Positions 44,800-53,689 of a stretch of 64,000 nucleotides of DNA are shown here, in pieces. The DNA comes from Candidatus Brocadia sp. (GTDB taxonomy: Bacteria; Planctomycetota; Brocadiia; Brocadiales; Brocadiaceae), in contig WYAU01000075.1 in the NCBI GenBank assembly GCA_011525665.1, positions 124,001 to 188,000 of the forward strand, read 5' to 3'. A model generated the notes under the pieces. The model searched no databases. It was not told where the DNA came from and saw nothing but the letters and a program-made list of their open reading frames with translations. The stretch's first letter is position 1. Every line of letters starts with the position of its first letter. A program made the position numbers and the translations under genes.

Positions 44800-46077
44800 T
44801 TAATTTATTTCAGTAATGATTGAAGTTGTCATTAAATCCCTGGCTTTTTTATAATATTTAATATCGTAAAAATAACTTTCTATCGCTTTTGAATCAATCT
44901 TTTCAGCCAGTTTGTTGTTAATTATTAACAATTTCTGACGGATCATTTCTTGTGACATTTCTTTTAACTGCGCTGACGCTGTCATGTCTCTGTAATATTT
45001 CTGAATCCATTCCTGCAACTCATCGGCAGGAATCACGGGAGAATTAAATAATAGATCGTCATGCAAACCAAGATTGCCGCTTCCCTGAAATTTGTAACCG
45101 AACAATCTCATTTCAGGAAAACAGAGCTGTTCAATAAATTCTATTTCTTCCTGAGACAACACTTCCTTCCATTTGTCAATGCGCGTTTGATCAAATATTC
45201 CTTTTTTGTCATTAAATACGAGATATCCGTCCTCCTTCCCGACACAATTGTAGCTTGAATTTTGTATCCACTTATTACCCCTACCGTCTTTAAAGTCATC
45301 TGGATCGAGCATTTTTTCATCCAGAGGAATATTAAGAAATGCGCAGATTTCGCTGATTTTTTTGGCTGGAGAACGTAAAAGCTCTTCGTATTGCAGATAA
45401 TATATCCTGTGCTTTAACGGAGAAAATTCTTTTAAGATCCATGAAAGAATGGCCAGTTTTCTCCACTGCCTTATTAAAAATAGCCAGGGATATTTTTCGT
45501 TTTTTACTTTATCCGTAGCTTTTAGGGAGCCAGCGTTTTTTGAGGCGCATACAGCCCGCGGATCCCTGTTCACAAGAATAAACTTTGCATGAGGGTATGC
45601 ATAAGCTAAGGCGGGGAGAAATTCCGTCACCCAAACTTCCTTATTTCCACAAAGTCGTTCCCGGCTGTTACCGTAATATCTTGGGATGAACTGAATGAGT
45701 CCTTCATATACTTCCTTGAAAGTATTTCCATATAGATGATTTAAATTTTCGGTTATTTTGGGACAGGTCATTCTGCCTCTTGCCTTTAATTTCTTTACTA
45801 ATTCATCATCAATAGAATGGTCAAACTCTATATCCAGTGAAGATTTCATGATCTCCTTAAGTAAATCTGACTGTATTTCATCTGCAAAATAATCACCGAT
45901 ATATTCAAAGGGCTGTGTCTTTATCCCTTTTTTTTGAGCTATGCGATCCCTGAAAGCGTTAAAAAAAGGGGTAAACATATCAGGGATACATGAAATATCA
46001 TCGTGTGCATCTAATATTTTGGAAATCAGGGTCGTACCGGAGCGAAACATGCCCGTGATCATAAAGTAGTTTTCCAT
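44800..46077 (-). CDS. Sulfotransferase family protein
   Basis: About 425 residues. The N-terminal P-loop-like 5'-phosphosulfate-binding motif GMFRSGTTLISKIL starts at residue 9. The 3'-phosphate-binding motif is AKFILVNRDPRAVCASK, and a C-terminal helical extension follows to residue 425. It should transfer sulfate from PAPS to a hydroxyl or amine, most likely on a glycan given the operon. I chose the ATG at 46077. ATG 46098 and TTG 46125 are in frame but overlap the upstream methyltransferase, and SD evidence does not separate them. Related folds also act as protein or carbohydrate sulfotransferases. Confidence 0.82.
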   Translation of the reverse strand: MENYFMITGMFRSGTTLISKILDAHDDISCIPDMFTPFFNAFRDRIAQKKGIKTQPFEYIGDYFADEIQSDLLKEIMKSSLDIEFDHSIDDELVKKLKARGRMTCPKITENLNHLYGNTFKEVYEGLIQFIPRYYGNSRERLCGNKEVWVTEFLPALAYAYPHAKFILVNRDPRAVCASKNAGSLKATDKVKNEKYPWLFLIRQWRKLAILSWILKEFSPLKHRIYYLQYEELLRSPAKKISEICAFLNIPLDEKMLDPDDFKDGRGNKWIQNSSYNCVGKEDGYLVFNDKKGIFDQTRIDKWKEVLSQEEIEFIEQLCFPEMRLFGYKFQGSGNLGLHDDLLFNSPVIPADELQEWIQKYYRDMTASAQLKEMSQEMIRQKLLIINNKLAEKIDSKAIESYFYDIKYYKKARDLMTTSIITEIN

Positions 46078-46084
46078 ATCGCTG

Positions 46085-47209
46085 TCAAAATGTTTCATTT
46101 GCCTGAGATTTGGCGACTCCTGCAAATATCATTTCATCCGAAAGTTTTCCCGCATCCAGCTGTTCCTGCAAACTGTTAATTACCCGCTTAAGTATTTCTC
46201 GCGTTTCATTATTTTGAAGCGCAAAGGAAGTCTGTGATACAAGTTCGTAGATATCCATTCCAAAATACCATGCGGCTACAATATCAAATCCATTCTTACG
46301 AAAACACCCGGACAGTGAAAAATCCGTGAATATTTGTATATGACCGATTGGGTCGAGGTGTCTTACGACAGAATCCGGAAATGTTTTTTGAATAGCTGTC
46401 GAGAATGAATTCCAGCGTGGTACTTCGACGATAACCATGCCTTTTTTTTTCGACAGGACACGATATGCGGCTTTAATCATTTCCTGGGGATAGGGAACGC
46501 ATTCTAGTACTCCCCAGAAAGTGACAACATCGTAATCGGAGTCATTGAATTCCCCGGAGTCGCTTAAAAAGTCTTTGTTCATCAGTTCAATACCAAAGTT
46601 ATTCCTGCAGAACTCTATTCCTTGTTGGCTGATTTCAATTCCGTCAGCGCTAATGCCTCTTTTTCTGCACGCATACACAAAATGGCCTGCTCCGGCGCCG
46701 ACGTCTAAAATCGCTTCAGGCCTGCGATGATAAATCCGCCCGAATTCCTTCAATACCCACTCTAATTTTGGCACTGACACCTGATTCACCCGTGCCTGAA
46801 TTATTTTATTATCCGTATAAGTTGCTCTGTAGTATTCATCGTGCTTAAAATACTCTTCCAGCTTGTTCTTCGATAGCCGCCTTAGTAAAAAACAATGGCT
46901 GCATTTAGTGCACTGATAATATGGCTGTCCGTGTATTTTTACAACTTCCGAGGCACTATCAGTTCCCGTTTTACAGAGGGGACACAATTCCACTTTTTCT
47001 AAGTTCTCTGTATTTAGCCATAACTTCACGGACTCTTTCTTTTTGTGAACGCTGTGAGCAAAATCTTCAATGGTATTTTTTTTTACTGTTAATATATCAA
47101 TCGGTTTTCCGTGGGTTACCTGTACTTTGTATTCATTCCCGGCAAGAAACCATTTTTCCATTTGACAGCTATGGGCGACAAGAGGGATTTGTCTGAAATT
47201 TTGCATCAT
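46085..47209 (-). CDS. Zinc-ribbon class I methyltransferase
   Basis: 374 residues. The N-terminal part has a zinc-ribbon pair, Cys76-x2-Cys79 and Cys100-x2-Cys103 (LCPLC, YQCTKCSHC). The SAM domain follows with ILDVGAGAGHFVYACRKRG, then VTFWGVLECVPYPQEMI and IVEVPRW. This layout is shared by many glycan-cluster C- and O-methyltransferases. It lies between a PIG-L deacetylase and a sulfotransferase. An N-terminal ~65 residues precede the zinc ribbon and match nothing I know. The methylated position is unknown. Confidence 0.82.
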   Translation of the reverse strand: MMQNFRQIPLVAHSCQMEKWFLAGNEYKVQVTHGKPIDILTVKKNTIEDFAHSVHKKKESVKLWLNTENLEKVELCPLCKTGTDSASEVVKIHGQPYYQCTKCSHCFLLRRLSKNKLEEYFKHDEYYRATYTDNKIIQARVNQVSVPKLEWVLKEFGRIYHRRPEAILDVGAGAGHFVYACRKRGISADGIEISQQGIEFCRNNFGIELMNKDFLSDSGEFNDSDYDVVTFWGVLECVPYPQEMIKAAYRVLSKKKGMVIVEVPRWNSFSTAIQKTFPDSVVRHLDPIGHIQIFTDFSLSGCFRKNGFDIVAAWYFGMDIYELVSQTSFALQNNETREILKRVINSLQEQLDAGKLSDEMIFAGVAKSQANETF

Positions 47210-47273
47210 TGTGTTTTTTTGTTTGAAAGAATAATAGGTAAAAATTATATCAACAAAACCCGGCAGCTATTTG

Positions 47274-47900
47274 TCATAGTAAATATCTGATTGCCTCAAA
47301 TGTTTCAGCATATTTAACCCCGATCTTTTGACCGTCATTTTGATTCTGATTATTGAAAAACTCCAGCCAGCTGTTCCTTACTCTTACGAGTTCTGACTTG
47401 TGTGCTCGAATAACCTGCCTTTTTTTTCCCATGACATGAGAAATATCGGAATAGACATTTCCCCTGAACATCTGGTCTGTGTCGTAATAATTAGGCCGAT
47501 ACATGAGATATCTTTTCACATGCCGCCCGGCCATAAGGGCATTTTTACCTACGTATTGATGATCTCTGTGGAGATCGTGTATCCAGGGCGCATACAGGAT
47601 ATCTATGTTTTTATCCTCAACAATACGGGTAATCTTTTTTGTCAACTCTTCACTAAAAGGAACGAGGAAGGTTTTATAGTTTAAGCAGATCAGTTCTGCG
47701 CCAATGATTTCCGCTGCTTTCTGACCTTCTTGAAATGCGGTTTCAGTATCCCGTATCAATTCACCGCTCGGATTTCGGTAGGAAGAGTCAGTAACAACAA
47801 GCATCGTTACGTTGTCCCCTTTTTGTCTGTGTTTAATTAAAGTTCCGCTGCACCCGAGCTCAATATCATCAAAATGGGCGCCGATGGCCAATACATTCAT
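47274..47900 (-). CDS. PIG-L/LmbE-family deacetylase
   Basis: 208 residues. The zinc-binding motif AHFDDIELGCSG begins at residue 8 (His9, Asp11, Asp12) and the second site is HDLHRDHQYVG around residue 107. PIG-L proteins remove N-acetyl groups from GlcNAc-containing substrates or related amino sugars. SD AGGAAG lies about 8 bases before the ATG, and it starts 5 bases after the aminotransferase stop. In a nonulosonate operon it could unmask an amine for another acyl group, or process the precursor GlcNAc. The exact substrate is open. Confidence 0.86.
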   Translation of the reverse strand: MNVLAIGAHFDDIELGCSGTLIKHRQKGDNVTMLVVTDSSYRNPSGELIRDTETAFQEGQKAAEIIGAELICLNYKTFLVPFSEELTKKITRIVEDKNIDILYAPWIHDLHRDHQYVGKNALMAGRHVKRYLMYRPNYYDTDQMFRGNVYSDISHVMGKKRQVIRAHKSELVRVRNSWLEFFNNQNQNDGQKIGVKYAETFEAIRYLL

Positions 47901-47905
47901 TGCAT

Positions 47906-49045
47906 TTACTTCCTGATAAAATAGTCACAAATGGCACTGCACACAAGGTGAACATCGTCTTCATCCATAGATGGGTAAAGGGGCAAGGTGACTTCTCTTT
48001 TCGATACATCTTCCGTGATCGAAAGCATTCCTTCTTTGTGCCCGTACATACGACGGTAAAAATCAAAGAGGTGTGCCGGAGGATAGTGAATGCTGGTCTG
48101 AATGCCATGCTGTTTCATATACTCCATAAATTGGGCACGGTCTGTTTCTTTTGGCAGAAGAACAGGGAGAATATGACTGGAGGATACGGAAAATTTATCA
48201 CAGGAAATCATCGAAAGTTCCAGAATCTTGGATAAAACTTGCCGGTATTTTGCTGTCAGTATCCTGCGTCTTTCGTTATTTTCCCGGAGTTTTTCAAGCT
48301 GGACAATACCAAGGGCGGAATGGATCTCGTCCAGACGATAGTTAAATCCAAGCGCTGTGACGTCATAACTGTAAGCGTGTCCTTTATGCCGGTCAAGAGT
48401 GAGGGAGGTCATGCCGTGGGAGCGCAAGGACTGGATTTTTTTGGCAATGGTGCCATTATTTGTGGTAATCATTCCCCCTTCTCCCGTGGTCATATTTTTA
48501 TTAGAGAAGAAGCTAAAACATCCAATATCTCCCAGTGCGCCGCATTTTTTCCCTTTATATTCCGCTCCGGGAGAGTGGGCACAATCTTCAATAACGAAGA
48601 GACCGTGCTTTTTGGCAAGCCCTGTAATGCTTTCCATATCGCACGGTATTCCTGCATAATGCATAATCTGAATGGCCTTTGTTTTTGCCGTGATTTTTTT
48701 TTCAATATCTTCGGGTGAAATATTCAGGATTGTCCTGCTGGTTATATCTGCAAAAACAGGTTTTGCTCCCGTGTAGAGAACGGAGTTTGGCGCAGCAACA
48801 AATGTTAGAGAAGGACATACAACTTCATCGCCTTCTCCTATATCAAGGGCAAGAGCGGCAAGGTGCAGCGCGGAGGTGCAGGATGAAACGGCAAATGCAT
48901 GCTCTGTGCCTATATACCTGGAAAAACGAGTTTCGAAATCTTTTGTAACCTCACCCATGGTAAGCCAACCCGAAGAAAGCACGTTTTGGACTGCTTCTGA
49001 TTCTTTTCGGTCGAAACTAACGTTGGATAACGGTATTTTCCACAT
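47906..49045 (-). CDS. DegT-family nucleotide-sugar aminotransferase
   Basis: 379 residues. Lys183 in FFSNKNMTTGEGG is the PLP lysine and IEDCAHSPGA holds the cofactor Asp. The protein fits C4 aminotransferases of the PseC/LegC/Per group that act on 4-keto-6-deoxy sugars. It lies directly after the nucleotidyltransferase, with the LegB-type dehydratase two genes upstream. That order predicts it aminates the LegB product on the way to a nonulosonic acid. AAGGAA precedes the ATG by 11 bases. Confidence 0.86.
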   Translation of the reverse strand: MWKIPLSNVSFDRKESEAVQNVLSSGWLTMGEVTKDFETRFSRYIGTEHAFAVSSCTSALHLAALALDIGEGDEVVCPSLTFVAAPNSVLYTGAKPVFADITSRTILNISPEDIEKKITAKTKAIQIMHYAGIPCDMESITGLAKKHGLFVIEDCAHSPGAEYKGKKCGALGDIGCFSFFSNKNMTTGEGGMITTNNGTIAKKIQSLRSHGMTSLTLDRHKGHAYSYDVTALGFNYRLDEIHSALGIVQLEKLRENNERRRILTAKYRQVLSKILELSMISCDKFSVSSSHILPVLLPKETDRAQFMEYMKQHGIQTSIHYPPAHLFDFYRRMYGHKEGMLSITEDVSKREVTLPLYPSMDEDDVHLVCSAICDYFIRK

Positions 49046-49052
49046 TATTTTT

Positions 49053-49766
49053 TCAATTCCTTAAAAACAAAAACTCGTTTTTTTCAAATTCATCAATGGC
49101 CTGTATATAATCATCCGGTCTTCCGATGTCAAGCCAGCAGCCGTTAAAAGGTTTTACCGTTGCGGGCTTTCCTGCTTTAATTAAATCGATCATGAGATTA
49201 TCAAAGCCGTAAGGTTTGTTATGGGGGATGTATTCAAGTATGGTTCTGTTTGCCATGTATATACCCATGCTGACGTTGTAACGGATGACCGGTTTTTCCT
49301 TAAAATGCCTCAATTTTGCGTTTTTATCAAATTCTAATACCCCAAATTCACTTTTCAGTTCTCTCTTATAAGAAGAAATTGAAAAGATGCATTTGCTGTT
49401 GACATGAAACTGATAGAATTCCGAATAATTTAAGTCCGTTAGTATATCGCCATTCATGACCAGAAAGTCCTCCGGCAGATTGCTTATTAACTTTAACGGC
49501 GCAATTGTGCTGAGAGGCTTGTCTTCAAAGGAATAATCGATTTTCACATTCCATTTTTTCCCTGTTCTGAAGAATGCCTGAATAATTTCGGCCTGATGAT
49601 TTACGGCCATAGTAATGTGGTCAAAACCGTGAAATGCAAGCTGTTTTACAACAACTTCAAGAATAGGGTATTCTCCGATCGGCATTAATGGCTTGGGCAG
49701 AACAATTGTATAAGGCAACAATCGTTTTCCCTTGCCGCCTGCAAGTATGATTGCTCTTTTAGACAT
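49053..49766 (-). CDS. Sugar-phosphate nucleotidyltransferase
   Basis: 237 residues. ILAGGKGKRLLPYTIVLPKP is the NTP-binding N-terminus, NGDILTDLNY the metal-binding motif, and WLDIGRPDDY the C-terminal signature. It belongs to the RmlA/ManC-like group. In Campylobacter legionaminic acid synthesis, PtmE activates GlcN/GlcNAc-1-phosphate as a GDP sugar before LegB. The same gene order (PtmE-like enzyme coupled to LegB) is seen here, so a GDP- or UDP-GlcNAc precursor is plausible. The nucleotide is not determined. It overlaps legB by 8 bases. Confidence 0.82.
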   Translation of the reverse strand: MSKRAIILAGGKGKRLLPYTIVLPKPLMPIGEYPILEVVVKQLAFHGFDHITMAVNHQAEIIQAFFRTGKKWNVKIDYSFEDKPLSTIAPLKLISNLPEDFLVMNGDILTDLNYSEFYQFHVNSKCIFSISSYKRELKSEFGVLEFDKNAKLRHFKEKPVIRYNVSMGIYMANRTILEYIPHNKPYGFDNLMIDLIKAGKPATVKPFNGCWLDIGRPDDYIQAIDEFEKNEFLFLRN

Positions 49767-50745
49767 TGTAGATATCCATTTTATATTGTGATAGGTTTAT
49801 CGGATCGATAAACCAGTTAATGGTCTTTTCAAGGCCTTCTTCAAGCGTGTGTTGGGGAGAAAATCCGGTAAGTTTTTTTAGTTTAGAGTTATCACAACAT
49901 AACCTCAACACTTCAGATGTTTCCGGTCGCAATCTTTCCCTGTCCGTCGCTAAACGTGCGTCGCTTGCCATTATCCTCTTTACCATGTTAAAAATCTCAT
50001 ATACAGACGTCTCATTGCCAGAGCCGATATTTACTGTTTCTCCAACGGCCATATCGCATTTCGACAGAGCAATTAACCCGCGGCAGGTGTCTTCTACGTA
50101 GTTCATATCTCTTGTTGGAGATACATCCCCCAGCGCAATCTCTTTTTTACCGCCGGCAATCTGAGAGATGATTGTCGGTATTACCGCCCTGGCAGATTGT
50201 CGCGGTCCGTATGTATTAAAAGGCCTTGCAATAACTACGGGTATTTTGTACGAATAGTAAAAACTCATGGCAACGGCATCTGCCCCGATTTTACTTGCGC
50301 TGTAAGGTGACTGTGGTTTCAAGGGATGTTTTTCATCTATAGGAATATATTGAGCTGTACCATATACCTCGCTTGTTGATGTGTGAATCAATCTCTTGCA
50401 GCCATTCTCTAATGCAGCCCTGCACATGTTAAGAGTCCCTTTGATGTTTGTATCAACATAGCTGTCCGGGGAGATGTACGAATAGGGTACGGCTACCAAT
50501 GCCGCTAAATGGAATACCATGTCGACATTTTTTGTAATACGATTACAGAAATGGGAGTCTCTGACGTCTCCCGTGATAATCTCTATTTTTTTTTGACAGC
50601 CTATACTTTCAAGCCATCCCCAATTGTTAAACGAATTATAATAACTCAAGGCCTTTACAGCCGCCCCTTCTTTTACCAATGCCTCCGTTAGATGTGAACC
50701 TATAAAACCGTCAGCACCTGTTATCAGTACGGTAGTATTTTTCAT
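49759..50745 (-). CDS. legB: LegB-type NAD-dependent 4,6-dehydratase
   Basis: 328 residues of the extended SDR family. TGADGFIGS (residues 9-17) binds NAD, Y148-x3-K152 in YSASK is the active pair, and TSTSEVYG supplies the Thr. ALSYYNSFNNWGWL and VSPTRDMNYVED are features of the LegB subgroup, which makes the 4-keto-6-deoxy GlcNAc nucleotide that begins legionaminic acid synthesis. It is the first gene of the nonulosonate operon, behind the sigma-70-like promoter at 50805-50832, with a purine-rich SD (GGAAAGAGAGG). An epimerizing 4,6-dehydratase of a related pathway is the main alternative. Confidence 0.83.
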   Translation of the reverse strand: MKNTTVLITGADGFIGSHLTEALVKEGAAVKALSYYNSFNNWGWLESIGCQKKIEIITGDVRDSHFCNRITKNVDMVFHLAALVAVPYSYISPDSYVDTNIKGTLNMCRAALENGCKRLIHTSTSEVYGTAQYIPIDEKHPLKPQSPYSASKIGADAVAMSFYYSYKIPVVIARPFNTYGPRQSARAVIPTIISQIAGGKKEIALGDVSPTRDMNYVEDTCRGLIALSKCDMAVGETVNIGSGNETSVYEIFNMVKRIMASDARLATDRERLRPETSEVLRLCCDNSKLKKLTGFSPQHTLEEGLEKTINWFIDPINLSQYKMDIYNV

Positions 50746-50804
50746 CCCCTCTCTTTCCGTTTTCCCGAAAAAGATTCACGGTAAAAATTCAGCCCCTTGA
50801 TCAT

Positions 50805-50832
50805 TGTATAAACCATATATAATCCGTTTCAA
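50805..50832 (-). promoter_or_regulatory. Sigma-70-like promoter for the nonulosonate operon
   Basis: Minus-strand reading: -35 TTGAAA (50832-50827), 16-base spacer, -10 TATACA (50810-50805). The inferred transcript start is about 50 bases before the legB ATG. The match is 5 of 6 at -35 and 4 of 6 at -10. Confidence 0.5.
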
Positions 50833-51527
50833 ATTATAGTTAAATCGCAGTATCCAAATTTTTATGTTAGCAATCTTGATACCAATACGTGAGTAAGTAT
50901 AGCAGCAGGATATAAATCAGGAAATGCCAGATCTGGGTAGGAAAGGGGAGGGAGAGAATGGGCATAAATCAGTAAGTAGCAGGGTGGAGAAAAAAAACAT
51001 ATGCGGCAAGAAAATCGCTTTAAATGGCAGATGTCTAAATACTAATGACCGGAAGATAAGACTGTTTCATGGATAACTGTTAAAGTCGGTTGACTTGAAA
51101 TGCAGGTTCTTCCGTACTCAAATTTCACACGCTTCATTCAGAAAAGAGTTTTTAATAATAGCATAGTTCACGGAAGTAGTGAAAATTTTTATGAACAACG
51201 ACTAAAAATTTTTCAAAAACGGGGAAATAGGGGGGAAATATGTACAAAAAATATACATAATGCCAAAAAATAAAAGACCGGCCAAGAATTTATGGAAAAT
51301 TGAGGAGGGGTGATTGAAAAGTGATGGATTGTGGAGGTTCAATTGGGGTTGCCTTTTGTTGCAGCAAGTCTTTTTCCATAGCGATTATTGGTCAGCGGTG
51401 ATAGAGGATACATGATGCCTTCTCGAGGGGGGGGAATAGGAACTTTACTGAGTAAAAAAGTTATCAAAGGGTGTATCTGTTTCAACCTTTCTCCTGAGGA
51501 CATATTTTCGGTTAATCTCTGCCGAAT

Positions 51528-51558
51528 GACAGGAGAATATGGATTGGCTTCTCCTGCC
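51528..51558 (-). repeat. 10-bp stem-loop after the TPR gene
   Basis: Arms GACAGGAGAA (51528-51537) and TTCTCCTGCC (51549-51558) pair with one G-T wobble around an 11-base loop. It lies 24 bases past the TPR stop codon. No T tract follows, so it may protect the 3' end of the fliW-csrA-TPR mRNA rather than terminate it. Confidence 0.4.
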
Positions 51559-51582
51559 ATTGTAATGATGAAAAACAATTTC

Positions 51583-52701
51583 CTAGTCGATTACGAGGCT
51601 CACCCGTTTATGTAGCGGCTGTGGCAGAACGGCTAAAGCGTCTTTTATGTCCTGCTGTTGGGGTTGTATGGCTAATGATTTTTCCCACAGAGTGCGTGAC
51701 TTTGCCGGGTTTTTTGCCATTTTATAGCAATGTCCCAGTAAATTATAAAGTGGCACAATTTTTTCATCATCCATAGGCGTGGTTTCCGACCACAGTGAGT
51801 TGATGCTGTCAGACGCCTCTTTATTTTTCACAAATTCTTCCAGAGTTGAAATGGCATCTCCGTATTTTTCTTGCGTGTAATAGAGATTTCCCAGGTTGTA
51901 AAATGCCTCCAGGTATGAGTTGTCAAGTTTAATGGCCATTGCGAAAAAGGTTTCCGCCTGTTTATCCATACCAGACTCCACGCAGCACTCGCCCAGCAGG
52001 TTATATGCTTCTATGTTGTTTTTATCTTCGAGCAGCGTTTTTCTAAGGTAATGCATTGACCGGGTATACTTTTTTTGAATTTTGTAGATAATGCCGAGCA
52101 GGAGTGTCACTTCAGGCAGAGAAGGATTATTCATGAGGATATGCAGCAGTATGTTTTTTGCCTTCGTAAAGTTGTTTTTCTTCATAAGGAGTTTGCAAAG
52201 GGATATTGCCGGTGGTATGGATTCCGCCTTTAACCTGTGAGACTCCGAAAGGAAGGATTCTGCTTCATTTTCCATATTATTATGGATGCAGCATAATCCC
52301 ATGAGGTAATAGGTTTCATGGTCGTCGGGATTCGCAACGACGACCTCTTTAAAATGGGAAAGAGCCATAGTGTATTCCTTACGTTCCATGTGCAGAACTG
52401 CAAGGTTGTAATGTGCTTCTGTCAGAGAAAAATCAGCCTGTAATGCTTTTTTAAAATTATCGATTGCCTCCGTGTATTTTTTCTTTCTGACGTAAAAAAT
52501 ACCAAGATGGTTGTATCCTTGTGAATATGCGGGATTCATAGAAACGGCGGTTTTTAGATACGGATATGCCTCCTCCCAGTTGTCTTTTTCAATGTGTGTA
52601 TTTGCGAGCGCTACGGTGACTTCAAAATCGCTATGATGATTTTTGGGTTCCTCTGTGACGGGTAGAGTCTGTAATGAATTTTTTTGCTTGAGATTTACCA
52701 T
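51583..52701 (-). CDS. TPR-repeat protein downstream of csrA
   Basis: 372 residues composed almost wholly of TPR repeats (for example AYSQGYNHLGIFYVRKKKYT and LTEAHYNLAVLHMERKEYT), with no catalytic domain, signal peptide or membrane segment. SD AAAGGA lies 8 bases before the ATG at 52701. It follows csrA by 23 bases and should be co-expressed with fliW-csrA. Its repeats resemble those fused to the glycosyltransferases in this region. A scaffold linking flagellar protein and modification enzymes is possible but unproven. Confidence 0.82.
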   Translation of the reverse strand: MVNLKQKNSLQTLPVTEEPKNHHSDFEVTVALANTHIEKDNWEEAYPYLKTAVSMNPAYSQGYNHLGIFYVRKKKYTEAIDNFKKALQADFSLTEAHYNLAVLHMERKEYTMALSHFKEVVVANPDDHETYYLMGLCCIHNNMENEAESFLSESHRLKAESIPPAISLCKLLMKKNNFTKAKNILLHILMNNPSLPEVTLLLGIIYKIQKKYTRSMHYLRKTLLEDKNNIEAYNLLGECCVESGMDKQAETFFAMAIKLDNSYLEAFYNLGNLYYTQEKYGDAISTLEEFVKNKEASDSINSLWSETTPMDDEKIVPLYNLLGHCYKMAKNPAKSRTLWEKSLAIQPQQQDIKDALAVLPQPLHKRVSLVID

Positions 52702-52724
52702 GGCTGTTTTCCTTTAAATAAGAT

Positions 52725-53000
52725 TTAGAGAGAAGAGACGGGTTCTTTTTCTTCAGAATTTGTTTTTTTGGCGTCCTTTCGCCACTGTTTTGCGATTTCA
52801 ATTATGGCTTGTTTCGGTATCGCCGCAGATTTTTTGTTTTCTTCCTGAATCTTTTCAAATATTTCTTCCCGATGAACCTTAATGTCCTTCGGCGCAATGA
52901 TACCCAGTTTGACCTGTTTGCCCTGACAGTCGACAATGGTAATTTTTATCTCATTACCTATGGTGATGCTTTCTCCTAACTTCCTTGTCAGTATTAACAC
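52725..53000 (-). CDS. csrA: Carbon storage regulator CsrA
   Basis: 91 residues. [16 protein letters not shown] and [19 protein letters not shown] are the conserved CsrA beta-barrel. The usual protein is about 61 residues. This one has a charged ~30-residue C-terminal extension ([26 protein letters not shown]) of the kind seen in FliW-regulated CsrA. The start codon is GTG at 53000, with AAAGGTG 7 bases upstream. CsrA binds GGA motifs on target mRNAs, classically flagellin mRNA, and is held off by FliW. It sits directly after fliW. Confidence 0.95.
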   Translation of the reverse strand: MLILTRKLGESITIGNEIKITIVDCQGKQVKLGIIAPKDIKVHREEIFEKIQEENKKSAAIPKQAIIEIAKQWRKDAKKTNSEEKEPVSSL

Positions 53001-53029
53001 GATATTTCACCTTTCCAAGAATTGATGGA

Positions 53030-53497
53030 CTATTTTCGAACAAGTGGATGATGTAAGCTATAATAGTCTTCAGTCAATGCATATTGTTTTCCCCTTTTAT
53101 TTTTCATGTTGATAATGATAGGGCCTTTGAGGTTTATGGTGACGTCCGAGGGGCTGTTACCTAATGTGACCGTACAAAATATTTCAGCGGTTTTCGTATC
53201 CTTGATGCCTAATGACGACAAATCACCTATGGATTTCAGTGGATGATAGTCGGTAAAAAAAGGCATGGGGTTAAGGATGGGAAAGGCAATGAGGGGGTCT
53301 TTTATTGAAACCAGCCATTCAAAAGGCAGACACTCTTCAATGTCGATTATAATAAATTGCCTCAAATCTTCGAATCCCAGTATGCCATTTTCAAATGTGA
53401 TGACGTTTTCCTTTTCGATACGCAAATTGCCGAATTTTTCTGTCGATAAATTGAGCGTGTCAGGGATTTCTCGTTGTCTGTTTTCCATTTTTAACAT
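53030..53497 (-). CDS. fliW: Flagellar assembly factor FliW
   Basis: 155 residues of the FliW family: FENGILGFEDLRQFIII, FEWLVSIKDPLIAFPILNP and a C-terminal NMKNKRGKQYAL. FliW binds free flagellin or CsrA, which couples flagellin secretion to its translation. SD AGGAG lies 5 bases before the ATG. A second ATG three codons in is also possible. The gene pairs with csrA 29 bases downstream and follows flgL after a terminator-like hairpin, so it likely has its own promoter. The flagellin gene itself is not in the window. Confidence 0.93.
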   Translation of the reverse strand: MLKMENRQREIPDTLNLSTEKFGNLRIEKENVITFENGILGFEDLRQFIIIDIEECLPFEWLVSIKDPLIAFPILNPMPFFTDYHPLKSIGDLSSLGIKDTKTAEIFCTVTLGNSPSDVTINLKGPIIINMKNKRGKQYALTEDYYSLHHPLVRK

Positions 53498-53604
53498 TTT
53501 TACTCCTATCGGAAAAAGGTTTAAAAAGTGGTAGTTTTACGATGACAATTTAGCAAACATTGTACCATCTGAAATACAGTCGTAAACAATGAAGCAATAA
53601 AGTC

Positions 53605-53631
53605 CTATCGTATATTTTGGTAAATAGTTAA
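53605..53631 (-). promoter_or_regulatory. Possible sigma-28-like promoter for fliW-csrA
   Basis: Minus-strand TTAA (53631-53628), 15-base spacer, TACGATAG (53612-53605). It matches the sigma-28 consensus at 3 of 4 and 5 of 8 positions, much weaker than the site at 33172. The position, after the flgL terminator and about 110 bases before fliW, is what supports it. Confidence 0.3.
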
Positions 53632-53689
53632 AGATTGTTTTGTGCTCTCAGTGTTTGTTAAAAATATGATCGTCGGGAAGGGAGGGGGG

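Larger units (their letters stand above)
50746..51582. other. Non-coding gap between the glycan operon and the flagellar block, 837 bp
   Basis: AT-rich, purine-rich on the plus strand. The left end contains the promoter for legB. The right end holds a stem-loop (51528-51537 with 51549-51558) just past the TPR gene. Two overlapping short frames (51339-51578 minus, 51388-51615 plus) have no recognisable content. I see no other gene. Confidence 0.5.

Noticed and set aside
50900-51582. Many GGA motifs on the plus strand, resembling a CsrB-type RNA near csrA
   Set aside because: The strand is purine-rich, and the number of GGA triplets (about 20) is what its base composition predicts. Few sit in hairpin loops and no promoter or terminator frames an RNA.
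51339-51615. Two overlapping short open frames, 79 codons minus and 75 codons plus
   Set aside because: They occupy the same DNA on opposite strands. Neither has a good ribosome site or recognisable motif.
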